Source of the DNA: Bacteroidia bacterium
GTDB taxonomy: Bacteria > Bacteroidota > Bacteroidia > Chitinophagales > Chitinophagaceae
DNA length: 64,000 bases
Assembly: GCA_030429205.1 (NCBI GenBank)
Contig: JAUICZ010000002.1
Coordinates: 1 to 64,000 of the forward strand
Direction: 5' to 3'
In this document: positions 27,185 to 36,420 of the stretch, one piece after another
How positions within the stretch are numbered: the first letter of the stretch is position 1
Layout of the letters: the number at the start of each line of letters is the position of its first letter
Position numbers and translations under genes: made by a program
Notes under the pieces: model-generated
The model's database searches: none
The model's input: only the letters and a program-made list of their open reading frames with translations
What the model was told of the DNA's origin: nothing

Positions 27185-29614
27185 TTGAGACTTCTATTCA
27201 CAATAATATTATCCGTTATAGCCATGTCTGTATGGGCTCAAGCAGATACAACATACAAATCGCGCTTGTCTGATACACTCAAGTTGGGAGAGGTTACTAT
27301 CAGTATAAAGTCTGCTGTCAGCATAAAGGGCGATACAGTAAGCTACAGGGCAGACTCCTTCTATAAAGATCCGCTATCTTCTACAGAAGATGTGCTGAAG
27401 AAAATACCCGGTGTAGAGGTTGATGAAGATGGTAAGATACTGGTGAATGGGAAGCAGGTAAAGTATATTCTGATCAATGGAAAAGAGTTTGAAGTAGAGG
27501 ATATCACAACGATCACACAAAACCTTCCTGCAAATGTAATTGAGAAAATACAGCTAGCAGATTATCACAGTAAAGAGGAGATATTCACCGGCCTGAAAAA
27601 GAATAGTGAAGAGAAGGTTGTGAACCTGAAGCTGAAAAAAGAATACAGCAGCGGTGTTGTTGGCAGAGTAGCAGCAGGTTACGGTACAAAAGACCGATAC
27701 CAGACAGGGGTATTCGCTAACTATATGGGCAATAACGGTAGCCGTACAACGGTGCTTGGTGCTTTAAGTAATACTGGTGTAACCAGAGTAAGTAATACGG
27801 ATGATGATAACTCTGCCTGGCGGTATCCCGGTATACGTACCGGACAAAAAGGAAGTGTGAATTTTACTTTGGGTGGCAGTGAAAAATGGGATGTGAAAGG
27901 TACATACAGCTATTCTGGTGGTGGTACATTTCTTCAGCAGAACAAAGCACGTACTACATATTTGCAAAATGATAGTTTACTACTGCAAGATGAAAACCAG
28001 GAAAAAAATACAGATAACAATCGCCATTATTTAAAAATACGTAGCGAGGCAAATTTAAATGAGAAAACCCGTCTTGATTCAAGGTTTCAGTTAAGCTACA
28101 ATGCAAATAATAATATCGATGAAACAGAAGACCTTACTTATTCGGGAAGTTCTGAAGCTATTGATTTTAGAAGATATTCTACAAATAATAACAAGTCGCA
28201 AAATGGTAGGTATGTTCTCGTGAATAATTTAATGAGAAGACTGGGTAAATCTGGTCGGACTGTTATATTCAACTCCAATTTGAGCTACACAAATGCAGCG
28301 ACAACTGCTACTAGAACCAATGATAATACCTATTACGACCCGTATTCCGTAAGTAGTGTTACCAATAAGTCTGATAATAATAATGATGGCTATAACTCTC
28401 AGTTGGGTATTAAGTATAACGAACCTATTGGAGAACGACTGACCCTTTCTGTTGATTACAGTAATGTATATGACAAATCTACAGCTGATAATAGAGTAGC
28501 TGTGCTTAATGTAGATTTATACGAAATAGATACAAACCAGACAAGGATATTTGTGAACACAAGTATCGAACATACAGGAGGTTTGAACCTAAGATACCAA
28601 CACGAGAAAATAACCTCCGGGCTAGGTATTACAGCTCTGGCTTATGACAGGAAAAATAAAGAGCAATTAAAGGGAGATGCTACTCAAGTACAAAAAGGGA
28701 TAAACTATGCCCCAAGTGCATACCTAAGGTTTAATTTATCTAAAACAAGAACGATACAACTGAACTACAATGGTAGAGTGCAAACGCCGCATTTCAGGCA
28801 ACTGCAGCCAATACCTGATTATACAGACAGCTTAAATATTTTCATAGGTAACCCCGGGTTAAAGCCACAAATACGTAACAATATCAGGTTGAGATATTCA
28901 TCCAACAACACAAAAGGGAGTAACTTTTGGGCTAATCTTTATGTAAACTGGGAAGGCAACAAAATAGTTAACAAAACAGAACTTACTAATAGTAAGCGAG
29001 TAACGACCCCTGTAAATGCTAATGGTAATTATTCTCTTTCCGGTAGCTTTAGTTTAACGCAACCTATTGTGAAGAATAGATTTAAGATCGCATTGTCTTC
29101 TTACAATACTATGGAAAACCGGGTGGTGATATTGAATAGTGTTTTCAGTAACCTTAAAACATACAATTTTAGTCCGCGTGTTAGACTTGTGTTTACAACA
29201 GAAAAATCAATAGAAAGCAATCTGTCCTTTTCTTATAACTGGAATGAAGTAGCCGCTGTTGGTGGTGGTAAGAATACTTTAAGAAAGTACAATATATCGC
29301 ATGAGTCGTTTATTAAACTACCCTTGAATTTTAGATGGTCTTACAACCTTCGTTATACGTACAATAACGGTATTAATAGTAGCTTCGAACAGTCTTTTAT
29401 ACTATTTAGTACATCGTTAGACAAGTCGTTTGAAAAACTAAGAGGCTTAAACTTCAGGTTCCAAATATTTGATGCGTTTAATGATTACCCCGTTGTTAAC
29501 CGTAGGATAGGCGATAGCTATTTTGAAGATGTATCTGTGAACAGACTGGGCAGGTATATGATGTTCTCTGTTATATACAAATTTACCAGCTTCCCCGCAG
29601 GTGATACAAAGTAA
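27185..29614 (+). CDS. TonB-dependent-receptor-like outer membrane beta-barrel protein
   Basis: An 809-residue outer membrane protein. A TTG start gives a good signal peptide (TTG-encoded Met, then RLLFTIILSVIAMSVWAQ). A plug-like domain follows (residues about 50-150; KIPGVEVDEDGKILVNG, QLADYHSKEEIFTGL), then a C-terminal beta-barrel of roughly 600 residues rich in alternating aromatic strands, ending YMMFSVIYKFTSFPAGDTK. The usual N-terminal carboxypeptidase-regulatory-like domain is missing, so it is shorter than typical relatives. It may bind a small ligand or act as a structural barrel; no SusD partner is nearby. Confidence 0.85.
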   Translation: MRLLFTIILSVIAMSVWAQADTTYKSRLSDTLKLGEVTISIKSAVSIKGDTVSYRADSFYKDPLSSTEDVLKKIPGVEVDEDGKILVNGKQVKYILINGKEFEVEDITTITQNLPANVIEKIQLADYHSKEEIFTGLKKNSEEKVVNLKLKKEYSSGVVGRVAAGYGTKDRYQTGVFANYMGNNGSRTTVLGALSNTGVTRVSNTDDDNSAWRYPGIRTGQKGSVNFTLGGSEKWDVKGTYSYSGGGTFLQQNKARTTYLQNDSLLLQDENQEKNTDNNRHYLKIRSEANLNEKTRLDSRFQLSYNANNNIDETEDLTYSGSSEAIDFRRYSTNNNKSQNGRYVLVNNLMRRLGKSGRTVIFNSNLSYTNAATTATRTNDNTYYDPYSVSSVTNKSDNNNDGYNSQLGIKYNEPIGERLTLSVDYSNVYDKSTADNRVAVLNVDLYEIDTNQTRIFVNTSIEHTGGLNLRYQHEKITSGLGITALAYDRKNKEQLKGDATQVQKGINYAPSAYLRFNLSKTRTIQLNYNGRVQTPHFRQLQPIPDYTDSLNIFIGNPGLKPQIRNNIRLRYSSNNTKGSNFWANLYVNWEGNKIVNKTELTNSKRVTTPVNANGNYSLSGSFSLTQPIVKNRFKIALSSYNTMENRVVILNSVFSNLKTYNFSPRVRLVFTTEKSIESNLSFSYNWNEVAAVGGGKNTLRKYNISHESFIKLPLNFRWSYNLRYTYNNGINSSFEQSFILFSTSLDKSFEKLRGLNFRFQIFDAFNDYPVVNRRIGDSYFEDVSVNRLGRYMMFSVIYKFTSFPAGDTK

Positions 29615-29615
29615 A

Positions 29616-29640
29616 ATCCCCCTTGCGTAACAAGAGGGAT
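29616..29640. terminator. Hairpin between convergent genes
   Basis: ATCCCCCTTG and CAAGAGGGAT pair with one mismatch around CGTAA, just after the barrel-protein stop. The T run is poor, so termination is likely but not certain. Confidence 0.5.
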
Positions 29641-29662
29641 CTAAAATATTGGTTTGTAAATA

Positions 29663-32050
29663 TTATTCAGCCATCATTTCTTCAATAGCATCTGCTATTT
29701 GCTCTGCATTTGGCTTAGAGAAGTAGTCTCCATCTGTACCATAAGCAGGGCGGTGAGCCTTTGCTGTAAGTGTGCGCGGAGCAACATCTAACCAACGATA
29801 TCCCCCTTGTTCTTCCATCACGTGCTGGAACATGTAAGCGGTAGCGCCACCCGGTACATCCTCATCTATGAAGATGATGCGGTTTGTTTTTTCCAGAGAA
29901 GAAAGTATGATATGGTTGACATCAAATGGTAGTAGTGTTCTTACATCTACCACTTCGCAACTGATACCTTGCGGCGCTAAATACTTCTGTATAGCCTCTT
30001 CAATAACACGTAGGGTAGAGCCATAAGAAACAATAGTTACATCTTCACCTTCGCGAATGATCTCCGGTACACCCATTGGTATCGTCATCTCCTGAAGGTT
30101 GGATGGTACTTGCTCTTTCAAACGGTATCCATTCAAACATTCTACAACAATACCCGGCTCATCGCTTTGTAATAGTGTGTTGTACATACCTGCAGCCTGT
30201 ACCATGTTACGAGGTACACATACATACATGCCACGTAAGCTGTTTAGTATCATGCCCATTGGAGAACCACTGTGCCAAACGCCTTCCAGCCTGTGTCCGC
30301 GTGTACGTACTATGATCGGACATCTTTGCCCGCCTTTTGTACGATATAACATGGTAGACACATCATCGCTTAAAGGCTGTAGCCCGTATAGTAGATAGTC
30401 TAAGTACTGTATCTCTGTAATTGGGCGTAACCCTCTTTGCGCCATACCAATACCCTGACCGATAATTGTTGCTTCGCGAATACCTGTGTCGAATATCCTG
30501 TTAATGCCATACTTGTCTTGCAAACCGGCAAAGCCCTGGTTTACATCACCAATTTTACCCAAGTCTTCACCAAAAGCAACTACTGCGGGGTTATTAGCAA
30601 ACGTATGATCGAAGAAACGGTTTAGTATTTCATAACCGTTTAGTTTCTCATCAGTAAGTGCAGGCTTTACTTCATCAACTTTCATAGCACTATACTTACT
30701 TTCAGAGTATAGGTGCGATGAGTATTGATCTTCAGCAGCAGCCATTAGTCCCTCATAGAAGTTTCTAACAGAGCGGGCATTTGAGCTATTTTCATTAGCC
30801 AGCCTAACAACTTTTTGGGCTGTTTGCAGTACATCTTTTCTGATCGGCTCTTTAATAGCGTTCAGTTGCTTGATGTGTTCTGATATTTTAGCCGCATTGT
30901 CACCACCTTCGTACACCAGCTGGTTAGAAAGTGTAGTGAGTTGTTGTATGTCTGACTGGATAGGTGCTAAGAACTTCTCCCATGCAGCTTGTTTTGCTTT
31001 GCGGGCTTCTCCTTTAGCATCTTGTTCTATCTCTGTTATCTCTTCTTCTGTCGCAATTTCATTTTCAGTAATGAATTCACGCATCTTCTTAATACAGTCG
31101 TGCTCTTTTTCCCACTCCAGTATTTCCGGTGTTTTATAACGCTCGTGAGAACCTGAAGTAGAGTGCCCTTGAGGCTGTGTTACCTCTTGTACGTGGAAGA
31201 TCGCCGGTGTATGAGTTTCTCTTACTTTCTTAATCCCTTTTTGGAAGGTGTCCATAAGCCCGGCATAATCCCATCCTTTTACTTTGTAGATGTTCATACC
31301 GCCTTTGCTATCTTCCCATTGCATACCTGCCAGCGCATCAGAAATGGAGTTCTTGGTCGTTTGGTATTTACGAGGTACAGATATTCCGTATCCATCGTCC
31401 CAAACAAATATGGCTAAAGGCACTTGTAATACGCCTGCCGCGTTTACCGTTTCCCAAAAATGACCCTCAGATGTAGATGCATCACCAATGGTACAGAATA
31501 CAACTTCATCACCCTTGTTGGTGAATTTCTCAAAACCTTCCTGTACTTCTTCTATATTACGGTAGCATTTTGATGCAAATGCTAAACCCAAGGCGCGAAC
31601 CATTTGCCCGGCAGTGGGGGATATGTCACTAGAAGATTGAGGCGCTTTTGTAAGATCTTTCCATTCGCCATTATCATCTACCCAGCGGGTACCGTAGTGG
31701 CCATTCATCATACGCCCTGCAGAAGCAGGTTCTTCATTCACATCAGGTGTAGCATATAGTTGAGCAAAGAACTTCTCAATATCACTCATACCTGTCGCAA
31801 ACATCAACGTTTGGTCGCGATAGTAGCCTGAACGAATATCACCCGGCTTCATACATTTAGCAGCGGCTATTTGTGCCAGTTCTTTACCGTCACCAAATAT
31901 GCCGAACTTTGCTTTACCCGTAAGTACTTCTCTACGGCCTATAAGACTGGCTTCGCGGCTGGCGATAGCCAATTTATAATCGTTCAATATTTCGTTCTTA
32001 AACTCGTCGAACGAAAGTCTGTTATCTTTTTTTGTTGCTTCCTGCAGCAT
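29663..32050 (-). CDS. 2-oxoacid dehydrogenase E1 component, fused alpha and beta subunits
   Basis: A 795-residue thiamine-diphosphate enzyme of the branched-chain 2-oxoacid (2-oxoisovalerate) dehydrogenase class, which decarboxylates the 2-oxoacid and passes the acyl group to lipoyl-E2. The alpha-like half has the cofactor motif GDASTSEGHFWETVNAAG and the phosphorylation-loop-like GHSTSGSHERY. A helical linker of about 80 residues joins the beta-like half, with VAFGEDLGKIGDVNQGF, GIGMAQRGLRPITEIQYLDY in two parts and FDVNHI near the end. The fusion is usual in Bacteroidota. No E2 or E3 gene lies nearby. A strong promoter is at 32073-32105. Confidence 0.9.
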   Translation of the reverse strand: MLQEATKKDNRLSFDEFKNEILNDYKLAIASREASLIGRREVLTGKAKFGIFGDGKELAQIAAAKCMKPGDIRSGYYRDQTLMFATGMSDIEKFFAQLYATPDVNEEPASAGRMMNGHYGTRWVDDNGEWKDLTKAPQSSSDISPTAGQMVRALGLAFASKCYRNIEEVQEGFEKFTNKGDEVVFCTIGDASTSEGHFWETVNAAGVLQVPLAIFVWDDGYGISVPRKYQTTKNSISDALAGMQWEDSKGGMNIYKVKGWDYAGLMDTFQKGIKKVRETHTPAIFHVQEVTQPQGHSTSGSHERYKTPEILEWEKEHDCIKKMREFITENEIATEEEITEIEQDAKGEARKAKQAAWEKFLAPIQSDIQQLTTLSNQLVYEGGDNAAKISEHIKQLNAIKEPIRKDVLQTAQKVVRLANENSSNARSVRNFYEGLMAAAEDQYSSHLYSESKYSAMKVDEVKPALTDEKLNGYEILNRFFDHTFANNPAVVAFGEDLGKIGDVNQGFAGLQDKYGINRIFDTGIREATIIGQGIGMAQRGLRPITEIQYLDYLLYGLQPLSDDVSTMLYRTKGGQRCPIIVRTRGHRLEGVWHSGSPMGMILNSLRGMYVCVPRNMVQAAGMYNTLLQSDEPGIVVECLNGYRLKEQVPSNLQEMTIPMGVPEIIREGEDVTIVSYGSTLRVIEEAIQKYLAPQGISCEVVDVRTLLPFDVNHIILSSLEKTNRIIFIDEDVPGGATAYMFQHVMEEQGGYRWLDVAPRTLTAKAHRPAYGTDGDYFSKPNAEQIADAIEEMMAE

Positions 32051-32072
32051 AATCTATCCTTCTAAAGTTGTG

Positions 32073-32105
32073 CAAAGGTAACTCGTAAGAGGTATAAATT
32101 ACAAA
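32073..32105 (-). promoter_or_regulatory. Promoter of the E1 gene
   Basis: On the minus strand TTTG (32105-32102), 21 bases, then TACCTTTG (32080-32073), the Bacteroidota sigma-A pattern. Transcription would start about 15 bases before the E1 ATG. Confidence 0.7.
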
Positions 32106-32170
32106 ACCTTAGCAAAATCAGCAATAAGATAATACTACAAGCGTCTATAAATATCGCTCATATATTTACC

Positions 32171-32383
32171 CTATAAGGCACAGGCGCCTCCGTTGAGCAC
32201 AGCCCCCTGGTGTATTTTACGGCAGGTTTCCTGAGCATCGCTGCGTTTATACGCTTTGATAGTGGTAGTGGTGGTGCCTGCATTAGAGTTTGGATAAACA
32301 CATGTACAGGTAAACTTTCTCTCGCAAGAAGACATAGTAGTGGCTATTATGGCTACTGCCATAACTAATATTATCTTTTTCAT
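32171..32383 (-). CDS. Small cysteine-rich lipoprotein (B)
   Basis: A 70-residue lipoprotein with signal MKKIILVMAVAIIATTMSSC. The mature part, CERKFTCTC then KRSDAQETC and a late Cys, has the same cysteine and charge order as the lipoprotein at 26378-26593 with different residues between. ATG 32383 is chosen over an in-frame ATG at 32416 because it gives a proper signal peptide. Function is unknown. Confidence 0.7.
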   Translation of the reverse strand: MKKIILVMAVAIIATTMSSCERKFTCTCVYPNSNAGTTTTTIKAYKRSDAQETCRKIHQGAVLNGGACAL

Positions 32384-32496
32384 GACTATAATATTTGTAT
32401 GAGGTAGATAAGGCAAATTGCGTGCCAGTAGCGTTCAAATTGCTATTTATACTTACCTACTGTTTGTAAGACAACTATGGTGAGTTTTGCCCCTAT

Positions 32497-33087
32497 CTAC
32501 TTGCTAATAAGTTCAAAGCTGTTCTTGTCTATTATAGCTGTGTGCTTTTTCTCTTCTAAAACATTGCCCCAAATATGATGTTTGATTTTATAAAGCCTAT
32601 TCATATGAATGTGTTCACCCGATAAAGAGGTGCCTAACTCTATTATATCAAAATCTTGCTTGCGTTCCTTTTTATCTTTTTGATAACGCTCGTTTATTTT
32701 AGTCCAGTAGGGTTGAGCAACACTATCAACCAAATAGTAGCTTAACTCTTCATACTTTGGTAGTTTATCTAGCACCTCATTTTTAGGTATCTTATAATAG
32801 TAGCAGCTACCTACTTCTCCTTTTTTCGGTATTAAGCCGTAGCCATAATAAAAGTACCTATCTGTTTCAAACAATAAACGACATTTCCCCTTAAGTAAAT
32901 CTTTGTTTTTAAGTCCGTAATGGAAAAAGAAGTGATCAATACTAGAAACAGCGATAGTGTCTATTGCTGCATTATCTTTTAGCTCTTCAATTGTAAAACA
33001 CTCTTTGCGCTCGATGGAATATTGTGCAAAGCCAACTTTGGTTATAGCGATCAAGGTGATAATAGTTATTATAGTTCTAAACTGCAT
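32497..33087 (-). CDS. Secreted protein, unknown function
   Basis: A 196-residue protein with signal peptide MQFRTIITIITLIAITKVGFAQ. The mature part is rich in Tyr, Lys and Glu with no repeat or known motif; four cysteines are spaced irregularly. It sits 49 bases after the EamA transporter stop on the same strand, so it may share its transcript. Confidence 0.6.
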   Translation of the reverse strand: MQFRTIITIITLIAITKVGFAQYSIERKECFTIEELKDNAAIDTIAVSSIDHFFFHYGLKNKDLLKGKCRLLFETDRYFYYGYGLIPKKGEVGSCYYYKIPKNEVLDKLPKYEELSYYLVDSVAQPYWTKINERYQKDKKERKQDFDIIELGTSLSGEHIHMNRLYKIKHHIWGNVLEEKKHTAIIDKNSFELISK

Positions 33088-33136
33088 GGGGCTTTATTGT
33101 AACTAGTATAACGGGGTTATACTCTTTTTATTACCC

Positions 33137-34048
33137 CTAATCTATCCCGCTTTTTTCTTTGATGTAAGAGGTGGGTTGTTTGTTGGGGCGCATCACGCGG
33201 AGCATTTGTAATACCACGGCTATCAGTATCAGTGCCATGCCTGCATAAAACCATTTGTGCAGCAGCTCATACTCCTGATAAATAGCAAAGGCCAACAATA
33301 TGCCATATACCGGCTCCAGGTTCACGCTTAAGGATGCTGTGAAAGAGGATATATGCTTCAACGCATTTAGTGCCAGAGATTGAGCCCATACCGTACAGCA
33401 AAGGCTAAGTATCACCAGCCATAGCCAGTCCCAAGTGGTGGGTAGTAATTGCAGCGTTTCTCCTGAAAAGAATAGGTAAACGGGTATGATGATGCACAAG
33501 AGCAACCAGCCGGTGCCCATCTCGTAAAACACCATAGTACGTGCAGGGTACTTTGAGGCTATTTTCTTATTCAGCACAGTAAACCATGCTGAAAGTATAG
33601 CGGCGGTAACCCCGGATAATACACCCCATGCGTATATCTGTTGAAACTGGTAGATGAGGTACACACCCACAATGCCCAATACGCCTATTAGCAGTTCCGG
33701 TATATTGTGTTTGGTATTGTTCACAAAAGGGTCGAACAGGGAGGTGAAAATACCTGCTGTAGACATACACACCAGCGCAATAGATACATTGGCCAGCTTT
33801 ATTGCTCCAAAGAAGGCTACCCAGTGCAGTGCCATGAGTCCGCCGATGTAGGCGAGGCGCAGCTTATCTTTTTTAGGTATGGGTATCCATTGTTTGCGGT
33901 AGGTGATAATGACCATTACAAAAAGGGCGGTCAGCAACATACGGTACCATACTTGCATTGGTGCAGCCAAGGATATCTCTTTGCCAAGAACCCCTGTAAA
34001 GCCCCACAGTACTACTGCCAGATGTATTTGTATGAGTGCCTTTTTCAT
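33137..34048 (-). CDS. EamA family (DMT superfamily) transporter
   Basis: A 303-residue membrane protein with ten predicted helices in two repeated halves of five, the EamA arrangement. Landmarks are the opening AVVLWGFTGVLGKE, a middle ILSAWFTVLNKKIA and the second-half SFTASLSVNLEPVYGILLAF, where the Glu-Pro is conserved. Members export amino acids or other metabolites; the substrate here is unknown. It is divergent from the arginine decarboxylase gene. Confidence 0.88.
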   Translation of the reverse strand: MKKALIQIHLAVVLWGFTGVLGKEISLAAPMQVWYRMLLTALFVMVIITYRKQWIPIPKKDKLRLAYIGGLMALHWVAFFGAIKLANVSIALVCMSTAGIFTSLFDPFVNNTKHNIPELLIGVLGIVGVYLIYQFQQIYAWGVLSGVTAAILSAWFTVLNKKIASKYPARTMVFYEMGTGWLLLCIIIPVYLFFSGETLQLLPTTWDWLWLVILSLCCTVWAQSLALNALKHISSFTASLSVNLEPVYGILLAFAIYQEYELLHKWFYAGMALILIAVVLQMLRVMRPNKQPTSYIKEKSGID

Positions 34049-34072
34049 GAACGTTTTGCAAACATAAGCGCA

Positions 34073-34102
34073 TTTATTTACAGTTGCTATTATGTACCTT
34101 TG
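34073..34102 (+). promoter_or_regulatory. Promoter of the arginine decarboxylase gene
   Basis: TACCTTTG at 34095-34102 is a perfect -7 box; TTTA at 34073-34076, 18 bases upstream, stands in for TTTG. Transcription would begin near 34109, about 28 bases before the ATG. Confidence 0.5.
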
Positions 34103-34136
34103 GTAGCACTAAAAATACAGTACCGCAGTATATAAA

Positions 34137-35549
34137 ATGATGACGAATAGCTACGAAGATCTGGTAAAGCAAACCTTTGAATTTCCGCAAGAAGGCTTTG
34201 AGGTAAAGGGTGGTTATCTAACCTTTAATGATGTTGATATTAAGGCGTTGATTGATAAGTATGGTACACCTTTTAAGCTTACATATTTACCCAAAATAGG
34301 TAGCCAGATCAATAAGGCGAAGCAACTGTTTGCAGATGCTTTTAAACGTCATAAATACGATGGAAACTATTATCATTGCTACTGCACCAAGAGTTCTCAT
34401 TTCTCGTTTATAGTAGAGGAGACGTTAAAGCACAACGTTCATCTTGAAACATCATTCGCTTACGATATTGACATTATCAGGTCGCTGTACAAGCGTAAAA
34501 AGGTGACTAAGGGTATCCATGTTATTTGTAACGGATACAAGAACAAAACATACATCCGCAACATATCTCGACTGATTAAAGATGGTTTTAAAAATGTAGT
34601 ACCGATATTGGATAATACCAACGAGTTGGAAATGTACAGCTCTGTAGCTAATACCAATGCGCCATTAAAAATAGGCATGCGTGTGGCTACCGAAGAAGAA
34701 CCCAATTTCGATTTTTATACATCGCGGTTAGGCATACAGAAAAAGCAGGTGCTGGAGTTTTATCTGGACAAGATAAAGGGAGATGACAGGTTTGAGCTGA
34801 AGATGTTGCACTTCTTTATGAACAAAGGCATAAAAGATGCCATACATTATTGGAGCGAGTTGAATAAAGTTGTGAACCTCTATTGTCAGTTAAAGAAGAT
34901 ATGCCCGGAGCTGGAGGCTCTGAATATTGGCGGTGGTTTCCCGATTAAACACTCACTGGGGTTTAATTATGACTATAAGTACATGGTCAACGAAATAGTA
35001 AAGAACATCAAAAGTACTTGCAAGAGGCATAAGGTAGCAGTACCGGATATATACACAGAGTTTGGCTCTTTCACAGTTGGGGAGAGTGGGGCAGTGATAT
35101 ACGGTGTGCTTGGAGAAAAAATGCAGAACGACAGCGAATCGTGGTATATGATAGACAGCTCGTTCATTACCACATTGCCGGATGTATGGGGGATTAGCGA
35201 GAAATTCTTAATGCTGCCCGTCAATAAATGGAGCAACGATTATCAAGAAGTACATTTAGGAGGACTTACCTGCGATAGTCAGGATTTTTACACCTCTGAA
35301 GAGCATGTTAATGCAGTGTTTTTACCCAAACAAGATAAAGACAAAGGGGCAGAACCGTTGTACATCGGCTTTTTTCATACAGGGGCTTACCAAGACCAAC
35401 TGGCAGGTTATGGTGGAATCAAGCATTGCCTGGTGCCATCTCCCAAACATGTTGTAGTAGAAAAAGATGCTAACGGTAAACTGAAAGACTGGCTCTATGC
35501 TAAAGAACAAACACCGCAAAGTATGTTGAAGATACTGGGGTATAAATAA
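34137..35549 (+). CDS. speA: Arginine decarboxylase (biosynthetic, SpeA-like)
   Basis: A 470-residue PLP enzyme of the alanine-racemase-fold decarboxylases, converting arginine to agmatine for polyamine synthesis. The PLP lysine is probably Lys85 in YHCYCTKSSHFS; the phosphate-binding glycines are in LNIGGGFP near residue 265; DSQDFY near the C-terminus holds the active-site Cys-Asp region (GLTCDSQDFY). This shorter form (470 against about 630 for E. coli SpeA) is the usual Bacteroidota version. It is the last recognisable step-gene of polyamine synthesis in the window. The next gene starts 6 bases after its stop. Confidence 0.85.
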   Translation: MMTNSYEDLVKQTFEFPQEGFEVKGGYLTFNDVDIKALIDKYGTPFKLTYLPKIGSQINKAKQLFADAFKRHKYDGNYYHCYCTKSSHFSFIVEETLKHNVHLETSFAYDIDIIRSLYKRKKVTKGIHVICNGYKNKTYIRNISRLIKDGFKNVVPILDNTNELEMYSSVANTNAPLKIGMRVATEEEPNFDFYTSRLGIQKKQVLEFYLDKIKGDDRFELKMLHFFMNKGIKDAIHYWSELNKVVNLYCQLKKICPELEALNIGGGFPIKHSLGFNYDYKYMVNEIVKNIKSTCKRHKVAVPDIYTEFGSFTVGESGAVIYGVLGEKMQNDSESWYMIDSSFITTLPDVWGISEKFLMLPVNKWSNDYQEVHLGGLTCDSQDFYTSEEHVNAVFLPKQDKDKGAEPLYIGFFHTGAYQDQLAGYGGIKHCLVPSPKHVVVEKDANGKLKDWLYAKEQTPQSMLKILGYK

Positions 35550-35555
35550 GTGTAA

Positions 35556-36383
35556 ATGACAGTTTCTCAACTATTTAAGAGGTCAGACCTGTATGCAATT
35601 TTATTCATTCTAATTCCTCTAGCTTCAGTTAGTTTAATATGTTGGCTTTATAGTAAAAGGTTGATAGTATTTGGTCTTCCTTTAGTCTTCTTTATTGTGT
35701 CCATCATAGCAGTTATGACTGTGCTGTGGTACAAAGGCACCAGGCTTTTTAAAGACTTTTTAGCAGACACCCCATATTCGGGTATTGTATATTCGATATA
35801 CAGCCATGTTAACTTAAAGGCGGTACCTGGTTATTTAAAAACGAATGAGATTATAGAGAACCTTAATAGCCCGGGATATAGTACCGAAAAGTTTTTAGCA
35901 GATAATAAGTTGACACCCGAAGTACATAAAAAATATTCTACTAAGCTCAACCTTGTATATGGGTTGCTCTTGCTTGTGTCTATTTGGGTGCCGGCTTTAG
36001 TGGCTGAGTATTATCAGCTTGATTATTGGCTTTACTACGGTAGCGCAGGCTTTATTATAAGCATGATGTTGATGAGGGTACACGAAAAGAATTATAATAA
36101 AAGAAAGTCCGCAGTGAATGAACCTGAATTAAAAATAGCGAAGGAAGGGGTACTATATAAGGATGAATTGATAGGGTGGGATGAGGTTGATAGTTGGTCT
36201 GCACCTGCAGCTTTTGAGTCCAAACACCCCGGCAGGGTATTTATTTACTACACTATTTCTTCTCATAGATCAGATGGTAATGCATCTGCAGAAAGTATTG
36301 AGTTGAATATGGGCAAAATGCAGGTTTCAAAGTATGATGTGCTGGCATTGCTGGCGCATTATAAACATAAGTATAGCAAATAA
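35556..36383 (+). CDS. Membrane protein with two helix pairs, unknown function
   Basis: A 275-residue protein. Hydrophobic helices lie at about 14-32, 38-58, 132-150 and 153-172; between them is a soluble stretch with SPGYSTEKFLADNKLTPEV. The C-terminal 90 residues look PH-like (ELKIAKEGVLYKDELIGWDE). It starts 6 bases after the arginine decarboxylase stop, so it is probably co-transcribed, although no functional link is apparent. Confidence 0.65.
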   Translation: MTVSQLFKRSDLYAILFILIPLASVSLICWLYSKRLIVFGLPLVFFIVSIIAVMTVLWYKGTRLFKDFLADTPYSGIVYSIYSHVNLKAVPGYLKTNEIIENLNSPGYSTEKFLADNKLTPEVHKKYSTKLNLVYGLLLLVSIWVPALVAEYYQLDYWLYYGSAGFIISMMLMRVHEKNYNKRKSAVNEPELKIAKEGVLYKDELIGWDEVDSWSAPAAFESKHPGRVFIYYTISSHRSDGNASAESIELNMGKMQVSKYDVLALLAHYKHKYSK

Positions 36384-36410
36384 GGTGCGGTCGCGCGCGC
36401 ACCCGCTACC
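36384..36410. repeat. CG-alternating palindrome, copy 1
   Basis: GGTGCGGTCGCGCGCGCACC then CGCTACC. First of six related GC-rich elements in 36.4-41.0 kb, conspicuous in a sequence of much lower GC. Confidence 0.8.
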
Positions 36411-36420
36411 ATATTCATGT

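Noticed and set aside
33707-34135. 142-codon frame opposite the EamA transporter
   Set aside because: Antisense shadow with abnormal composition, while the EamA frame shows all ten helices.
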